DNA of 64,000 nt from Stachybotrys elegans (taxonomy: Eukaryota > Ascomycota > Sordariomycetes > Hypocreales > Stachybotryaceae). Below, in pieces: positions 57,005 through 64,000 of this stretch; the stretch's first letter is position 1, and every line of letters begins with the position of its first letter. The notes under the pieces were generated by a model. It was not told where the DNA came from and ran no database searches. It worked only from the letters and a program-made list of their open reading frames with translations. Where the stretch lies: assembly GCA_020746835.1 (NCBI GenBank), contig JAGPNK010000011.1, forward strand, positions 1,550,001-1,614,000. The letters run 5' to 3'. Position numbers and translations under genes: made by a program.

Positions 57005-58562
57005 TAAGTAATAAAACCCTTCTAAACATAAGGTTTAAAAGACTTATACTGTTTTTTTTTACTATCTTTTCTAGCTTACCCTAGACCCTTTTCTATATAC
57101 CGTTGCTAACTAAGCAGGTTCCTAGCATTATATAACCAGTGTCTAGCTTCCTCTATAGCTCCTTTGCATTATATAGTACACCCATCTCCTCCTCAGTTCT
57201 TTTGGCCACTGCCTTATACAAGGCTAGTCAGCCTTCTCACACAGCCGCAGCTTCTTCACAGCGTACATCGACCTTCTCACACAACCACAGTTCCTTCGCA
57301 GCTCAGCGCACAGCTTCCGCACATGACTATAGCTTCCAATGCATCGCACACTTCCGCACATAACTATAGCTTCTGACACATTGCTTGCACTTTGGCTACT
57401 GCAGTCTATTCTCTCTACAATAGTATTAGCATTTAATTAAATAACATTAAGCTGCAGTAAGTGCTAATAGCAATGCAGTTACATTACAGGGGCATTAGGC
57501 ATATAATTTAAAGGTAGTAAGAGTATTTAATTTAAAAACTAACCCTAAAAACCAACTAAAAACCCCAACTAAAAAACCAAGCTAATAACTCTAACTATCC
57601 CTTTATTCCAGAGCCCTATATATAGCTATTTATAGCTATTCTTAATATAGCTAGCCTTTACTACTAGTCTTTTAAATAGCTTCTTAGGTAGTTTAGAGCC
57701 CTTTCTTTTATTCTTTTTTCTAGGCTTTAGCTATAATTCCTTATTAGAATTACTATATAAAGATAGTATATAGAAGTTATTCTATTATATACTATTAGTA
57801 ATACTATTATTAGACTACTTAAAAGAATTTATCTTAATAATAATATTATTAGAGATATAAATAGAAATAGTAGCTAAGGCTACTATAGCTACTAAAGTAA
57901 CTATATTATTACTATTATTATTATTATTTAATTCTATATTAATAGATATTTAAGTAATATAAATAAGGAATTCTTCTCTTTTAAACCAGGGGCTTAAGGG
58001 CTTTATATAGCTATAGACTAAAAGTAAAATAAGCTTTTCTCTATTAATAGCCTAAAATAATAGTAACCTTATATAGTTATAGTTATAGGCTTTTCTAGCT
58101 TAGTTAAAGCTTTCTATTAGCATTATAATACTCTCCTTCTAGACATAGATTATAATAAGGCTTCTATAGCATTAGTATTATGCTTCTAATGTAGCTGTCC
58201 TAGTTAAAGCTTATATAGTGTATAGGCAACCTTATTCAATGAGTTAACTAAAGCTTCCCAGCCAGACACTATCAGTTAGAGCCTTCTATCTGGTCTGGTA
58301 TATATATCTACTATTTCAGTATAAACTATTATCTAACTCGCTGGTAGACCCTGTCCTAACCCTCTTTACAGCCATCTATAGCTTGGCCACTTAGCTAGTT
58401 AGCTACCCTATATATAAGGGCAGTCTAATAATAGCCTTATTATTATTTTTCTTTACTATTTATAACTATATTGGTTACTAGAGTACTAGATACTATTTTT
58501 ACTATTTATTTACTCTTTATTATTTATACTCTATATTATATACTCTTTTCCTTATTATAAAT
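57005..58562 (-). mobile_element. Longest repeat family copy, reverse orientation
   Basis: Read on the minus strand it has the full order: segment A (58562-58190), B (about 58180-57960), an internal part, segment C (about 57640-57430), a tandem-repeat zone (57380-57230), and terminal segment T (57130-57005). At 1.56 kb it is the most complete copy seen and includes the best preserved GC patches. No coding frame survives. I see no clear terminal inverted or long terminal repeats, so the class is undetermined. Confidence 0.65.
57230..57380 (+). repeat. GC-preserved tandem repeat zone
   Basis: Degenerate units built on CTTCTCACACAGCCGCAG (variants CTTCTTCACAGCG, CTTCTCACACAACCACAG, CTTCCGCACATGACTATAG) recur about six times. 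CA steps are kept here, unlike the surroundings. Mutated counterparts are at about 60530-60680, 61600-61750 and 63650-63790. Confidence 0.7.
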
Positions 58563-59039
58563 AATAAAAAGTAAATAAATAGTAAAGATAGTATTTAATA
58601 CCCTAGTAATTAATATAGTTATAAATAGTAAAAAGAAATAATAATAAAGCTATTATTAAATATATAGAGTAGCTAACTAACTAAGTAGCTAAGCTATAGA
58701 TAGTTATAATATTATAAGCTATATTAAGCTTATATATAGGTATATAATATAATAGAATATTAAGCTAGCCTTATATATAGAAGGTTATAGTAGGGTTAAA
58801 TAAAGTTATACTATAGAAGCCTTACTATAACTATGCCTAAATAGAGAATACTATAATATAAATAGAAAGCTTTAACTAATAATACTAGAAAAGCCATTGC
58901 TTTAAACTACTAATAGAGCTACTATAGTCTATAGCTATATAAAGTCCTTAAGCCCCTAGTTTAAAAGAGATAAATTTATTATTTATATCCTACTATTTAC
59001 TTATGCCTTATAGTTATTTAAAATATAAATAAATAATAG
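58551..59039 (+). repeat. Repeat family copy, truncated A+B
   Basis: Begins inside segment A, head-to-head with the reverse copy, so that the junction near 58560 is palindromic. Segment B follows from about 58805. Confidence 0.65.
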
Positions 59040-59395
59040 TTATAATAAGGAAAAGAGTATATAGTATAGAGTATAAGTAATAAAGAGTAAGTAAATAATA
59101 GAGATAGTATTTAGTACTCTAGTAATTAATATAATTATAAATAGTAAAGAAAATAATAATAAAGCTATTATTAAGTATATAAAATAGCTAACTAGCTAAA
59201 TAGCTAAGTAATTAAGTTATAAATAGTATTATAAGCTATATATATATAGGTATATAATATAATAGAATATTAAGCTAGCCTTTTATAGATATATATATAT
59301 ATATATATAGAGGGTTAGGGCAGGGTTAGATAGAAGGCTTTAATTAATAGTGCCTAGCTAGAAAGCTTTAGTTAACTTATTAAATAAAATTATAT
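59040..59395 (+). repeat. Repeat family copy, segment A
   Basis: Segment A from AATAAGGAAAAGAG to AAAGCTTTAGTTAACTT, with an AT dinucleotide expansion at about 59289-59309. Confidence 0.7.
59289..59309 (+). repeat. (AT)n microsatellite
   Basis: About ten alternating AT units inside a segment A copy. Confidence 0.85.
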
Positions 59396-59420
59396 TATAA
59401 AAGCCTTACTATAATTATAA

Positions 59421-60681
59421 CTATAATAAGGAAAAGAGTATATAATATAGAGTATAAATAGTAAAAAGTAAATAAATAGTAGAGATAGAATTTAATACTC
59501 TAGTAACTAATATAGTTATAAATAGTAGAGAGAAATAATAATAAGGCTATTATTAGGCTGCCTATATAGGGTAGCTAACTGGCCGAGTGGCCGAGCCATA
59601 AGTGGCGAAATAATAGATATACATGCCAGACTAAATGGAAGGCTCTAATAGTGCCCGGCTAGGAAGCTTCAGTTAACTCATTAAATAAGATTGCCTATCC
59701 ACTATATAAGCTTTAACTAGAACAGCCATGTTAGGAGTATACTAATACTATAGAAGCCTTACTATAACTATAACTATAATCTATACCTAAATAGAGAGTG
59801 CTACTAGCAATGCTAATGGAAAGCTTTAAGCTAGAAAAGCCATTACTTTAGGCTATTAATAAAGCTACTAAAAAGCTTATTTTACTTTTAGCCTATAGCT
59901 ATATAAAGCCCTTAAGTCCCTAGTTTAAAAGAGAAGAATTCCTTATTTATATTACTTAAATATCTACTAAAATTAATATTATTATAGAATTAAATAGTAA
60001 TATAAATATAATAGAGAGGTTAAATCTCTCTACTAAAGCTATATAAATAGCTATAGTAACTATAGCTATTATTATAGAAAGGCCTCTATCTTTTTTATTA
60101 GTTATTTATAAAGTAAGTTATTCTAAGGGGTTTAATAATAGTATTACTAATAGTCTAGAAATAGAATGACTTTTATATACCCCTAATATATAGTGATTTT
60201 AATAAGGAATTATAGTTAAAGTCTAAAAGAAAGAATAAAGAAAAGGGCTTTAAGCTATATAAAAGGCTAGTAATAGAGGCTAGCTATATTAATAACTGTA
60301 AATAGCTATATATAGAGCTCTAGAATGAATAGAGATATATAGCTTGCTTTAGGAGCCCTAATAGAAAGAGATAGTTAGAATTGCTTTAAAAGAGCTCTTT
60401 TAGCTTAATTTTTTAATATAGGTTTTTAGTTAGTTTTTTACTTTAGTTGTTAAATTAATTACTTTTACTATTTTAAAATTATATATCTAATGCCCCTATA
60501 ATATAATATTATAGAGAGCTATTAAGTAATGTATTAGAAGCTATAGTTATATATAGAAGTGTACAATGCATTAGAAGCTATAATTATATATAGAAGGCTA
60601 TAAAGGAACAGTGGTTATATAAGAAGGTTAAGCTATAAAGAAGCTACAGTTATATAAGAAGGCTAATATATAATATAAAGG
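59421..60681 (+). mobile_element. Repeat family copy, A through tandem zone
   Basis: Segment A (with an internal deletion, and a GC-retaining patch at about 59570-59740), then B, the internal part, C (from about 60390) and a mutated tandem zone (60530-60680). It lacks terminal segment T. It mirrors the reverse copy 57005-58562. Confidence 0.65.
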
Positions 60682-61890
60682 AGCTATAGAGAAAGTATAT
60701 AATATAGAATATAAATAGTAGAAAGTAAATAAACAGTAGAGATAGTATCTAGTACCCTAATAACTAATATAGTTATAAATAATAAAGAGGAATAATAATA
60801 AGGCTATTATTAAGTATATAGAGTAGCTAACTGGCTGAGTGGCTAAGCTAGGTTGCTAACGCTATAGAAGCCTTATTATAACTATAACTGTAATCTATGC
60901 CTAAATGGAGAGTATAACTATAATTATAACTATAACTATACCTAGATAGAGAATACTATAATAGAAATAGAAAGCTTTAATAATGCTAGAAAAGCCTATA
61001 ACTATAACTATATAAGGTTACTATTACTTTAAACTATTAATAAAGAAAAGCTTAATTTATTTCTAGTCTATAACTATATAAAGCCTTTAAGTCTCTTGCT
61101 TAAAAAAGATAAATTTATTATTTATATTCTACTATCTATTTATATTAGTTAAAATATAAGTAAATAATAACTCTAATTATAATAATATAGTAAAGAGATT
61201 AAATCCCTTTACTATAGATATAATAATAATAGCCCTAGCTATTAACTATAATAATACTAATAAAGAAGTTATTTATAAAATAAGTTATTTTAAAAGATCT
61301 TTTAATAATAGTATTACTAATAGTAATAGAATAATTTCTACTATCTTTCTTTTTTAACTAATTTAGAATTAAAATATAAAAAGTAAAAGAGTAAGAAGGC
61401 TAAGAGAAGCTAGCTCTTTAATAATAGGCTCTTTAGCTAGTAAACTAAAAGTATAAAAGAGTAATAGCTATAGAGCCTTAGCTTGATTTTTTAGTATACG
61501 TTTTTAATTAGTTTTTTACTTTAGTTATTAAATTAATTACTTTTACTATCTTTTTATAAAATTATATATTTAATACCTTTATAATATAATGTTTAATTAA
61601 ATAATAATACTATTATAAAGAGAAGTAATATATTGGAAGCTATAGTTATATATAGAAGCTAAGGGTATATAATATATTAGAAGCTATAGTTGTGTATAGA
61701 AGCTATATATATATACTATAAAGAAGTATGTAATATAAAGGAGCTATAGGGGAAGCTAGGCGCTAGTTACGTAATGCAGGGAACTTGCTTAGTTAGCAAC
61801 AGTGTATAGGAATAGGTCCAGGGTAAGCTAGAAAAGACAGTAAAAAAAACAGTATAAGCCTTTTAAACTTTATACTTAGAAGGGAAGGCC
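60682..61890 (+). mobile_element. Repeat family copy, A to T
   Basis: Shortened segment A (to about 60850), B (60855-61200), internal part, C (61460-61600), mutated tandem zone (61600-61750) and segment T (about 61770-61890, including CAGTATAAGCCTTTTAAAC). It has the same order as the reverse copy at 57005-58562. Confidence 0.65.
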
Positions 61891-62587
61891 TTTTTATATA
61901 TATCTCTTAAACTCTATTTTAAAGCTAGGCTTTATATACTAGATTATATATTCCTAGCCTAATATAGCTATAGTACTATCTATAGCTATAGCTATTATAT
62001 ACTTCTTTATTATCTAAGGACTTTTACTAGAATCGTAGTATATATAGTATTCTAACCTTAGTATATTACTTTTATACCTTTAAAACTAGCCTTATTAAAA
62101 CATATATTAATAAACGGTATATATATATATTAAGTTTACTAACTATAGGTCTCTTTAACTATATACGCTTATACTTACTATTACTATTACTATTATAGCC
62201 CTCTTATTATTCTCTAGCTCTAGCCAATAGAAGATATTATTTAATAATTTCTTTATTATTTAATACTATTCTTTAGTTCTATAGATAGTAAGGCCACTAT
62301 TATTTATATATACTATTATTCTTTTTTCTATACTAAATATATCTATTATATTATACTATATATTCTTTTCTTTATTATAAATAATAAAAAGTAAATAAGT
62401 AGTAAAGATAGTATTATAGGCTTAGGCTTTATCTATGCCTTATTAGGAACTAAGGCAGAAAGTAAAGCCATTAAAATAGCTAGAAAAGAAAACTTAGAAA
62501 GTCCCTTTTTCTAGACCTTTCTTTTCCCTCTAAGAATAATAATCCTTTATTATATGCCTATTATAGCTTATAACTAGGGCCAGTCTA

Positions 62588-62830
62588 TTATAGATAGTAT
62601 TTAATACTTTAGTAATTAATATAATTATAATAGTAAAGAGAAATAATAATAAGGCTATTATTAAATATATCGAGTAGCTAACTAGCTAAGTAACTAAGTT
62701 ATAAATAGTATTATAAGCTATACCAAGCTTAACTATATATAGATATATAGTACTAGGCACTACCTTTACTATTTATTTACTCTATACTATTTATACTCTA
62801 TACTATATACTCTTTTCCTTATTATTATAT
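62588..62830. repeat. Segment A fragments, head to head
   Basis: A plus-oriented fragment of segment A (62588-62750) meets a reverse fragment of the same segment (to about 62830) near the word AGTACTAGGCACTA. Confidence 0.6.
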
Positions 62831-62879
62831 TATAATAATTAATTATAAAGCCTTTATGGCTTCTATAGCATTGGTATTA

Positions 62880-63392
62880 TACTCCTAATATAGCTGTCCC
62901 GGTTAAAGCTTATATAGTGAATAGGTAACCTTATTTAATGAGTTAACTAAAGCTTTCTAGCCGGGCACTAGTATGTATTCAATGTGGCCCCTATACTAAT
63001 TGAGGCTTATTTAATATATAGGCAACCTTATATAGTTATAGTCAGTTAGAGCCTTCTATCTAGTCTAGTATATATATCTATTATTTTAGTATAAACTGTT
63101 ATTTAACTCGCTAGTAGACCCTACTCTAACCCTCCCTTAATATCCTATTATACTATATGCCTATATATAGTTAAGCTTAGTATAGATTATAATAAAGTCA
63201 TAGCTACCTATAGCTTAGCCACTTAGCTATTTAGTTAGTTAGCTATTCTATATGCCTAATAATAGCCTTATTATTATTCTTCTCTATTATTTATAACTAT
63301 ATTAGTTATTAAAGTACTAGGCACTATCTTTACTATTTATTTACTTTCTATTATTTATATTCTATACTATATACTCTTTTCCTTATTATAAA
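62880..63392 (-). repeat. Repeat family copy, segment A reversed with insertion
   Basis: Reverse segment A, recognisable from TTAAAGCTTATATAGTG to ACTCTTTTCCTTATTATA. An unmatched stretch of about 60 bp near 62970-63030 retains some CA steps. Confidence 0.65.
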
Positions 63393-63540
63393 GCCTTTAT
63401 TTAAGTTTATATTTAATAAATATCTATTTTATATTAAGAATAAATAGTAAGTAAAAAGAGACTATAAGTTTAGTTTTAGTAAATATCTATTAAAAAAGCC
63501 TTTTAAAGATTTATTAATAAATAAAAAGAAATAGAAACTA

Positions 63541-63995
63541 TCCCGTCTAAGTATAAGGTTTAAAAGGCTTATACTATTTTTTTTACTATCTTTTCTACCT
63601 TACCCTAGATTTATTTCTGTATACTATTACTACTTAAATATATTCTCTATATTATATACTTCCTTTATAGCTCCTTTATATTATATACTTCTTTATAGTA
63701 TATATATATAGCGTCTATATATAACTATAGCTTATAATATATTATATACCCTTAGTTTCTATATATAACTATAGCTTTTAATATATTACTTCTCTCTATA
63801 ATATTATATTATAAAGGTATCTTAGCCATTTAGCCAGTTAGCTACTCTATATAAATAGCCTAATAATAGCCTTATTATTATTATTCTTTACTATTTATAA
63901 CTATATTAGTTACTAAAGTATTAAATACTATATTTACTATTTATTTACTCTTTATTATTTATACTCTATATAATATACTCTTTTCCTTATTATAT
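63541..63995 (-). repeat. Internally deleted repeat family copy
   Basis: On the minus strand it is segment A (63995-63810) followed almost at once by a mutated tandem zone (63790-63650) and segment T (63610-63541). Segments B and C are largely missing, so the copy is deleted internally. It runs to the window edge. Confidence 0.6.
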
Positions 63996-64000
63996 TATAG

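Larger units (their letters stand above)
55715..64000. repeat. AT-rich, RIP-mutated repeat block
   Basis: Composition changes to mainly A and T with very frequent TA steps. The remaining cytosines are almost all in CT or CC context (GCTA, AGCT, CCTTA words), and CA steps are scarce, as expected after CpA to TpA mutation on both strands. No open frame longer than about 75 codons survives. The block consists of copies of one repeat family in both orientations. It extends past the window edge and is probably heterochromatic. Confidence 0.92.

Noticed and set aside
57139..57376. Short Ser/His-rich ORFs in the AT-rich block
   Set aside because: They are translations of the CTTC-CACA tandem repeat zone, not genes.

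Overview
The window is nuclear DNA from a filamentous ascomycete, probably a Sordariomycete and perhaps Hypocreales. I infer this from short GT-AG introns of about 50-130 bp, the single-chain pentafunctional AROM protein, the Ppm2-type wybutosine enzyme, the divergent H3-H4 pair and an AT-rich block that looks mutated by repeat-induced point mutation (RIP). The species cannot be fixed from the sequence alone. All genes I recognise are housekeeping or regulatory. I found no secondary-metabolite cluster, CRISPR array, tRNA or rRNA. || Layout, left to right: a left edge with no confident gene (1-835); ppm2/TYW4 (minus, 836-4267) divergent from the autophagy gene atg18 (plus, 5251-6834); the dual-specificity phosphatase gene pps1 (minus, 7629-9801), separated by a 3.8 kb divergent gap from the TFIIH helicase gene rad3/XPD (plus, 13598-16471); a DDHD-domain phospholipase gene (minus, 16779-19863); a gene desert of about 10 kb; a C2H2 transcription factor gene with a long pyrimidine-rich leader (plus, 29958-31270); a 3.6 kb gap; the splicing factor gene prp3 (minus, 34914-36424); a decayed copy of the C-terminal part of the RNA polymerase I largest subunit, RPA190 (plus, about 37270-39885); the histone H3 (minus) and H4 (plus) pair; an Rpn4-type proteasome regulator (plus, 47583-49586); and aro1 (minus, 50750-55518), whose last 22 residues lie in a small second exon. 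|| From about 55715 to the end the composition changes sharply to AT-rich sequence. Almost every remaining C is followed by T or C, which is the footprint of RIP (CpA to TpA). The block is built from many copies, in both orientations, of one repeat family whose segments keep a constant order. A few patches retain more GC and show what the family looked like before mutation. || The genes serve separate basic functions: tRNA modification, autophagy, cell-cycle phosphatase, repair and transcription, lipid turnover, splicing, chromatin, proteasome control and aromatic amino acid synthesis. There is no sign of a shared pathway. The most notable items are the RPA190 pseudogene, which is visible only by following protein similarity across frames, and the ordered repeat family next to the aro1 promoter. 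Exon boundaries were derived by hand from splice signals and reading-frame continuity; no database search was run.
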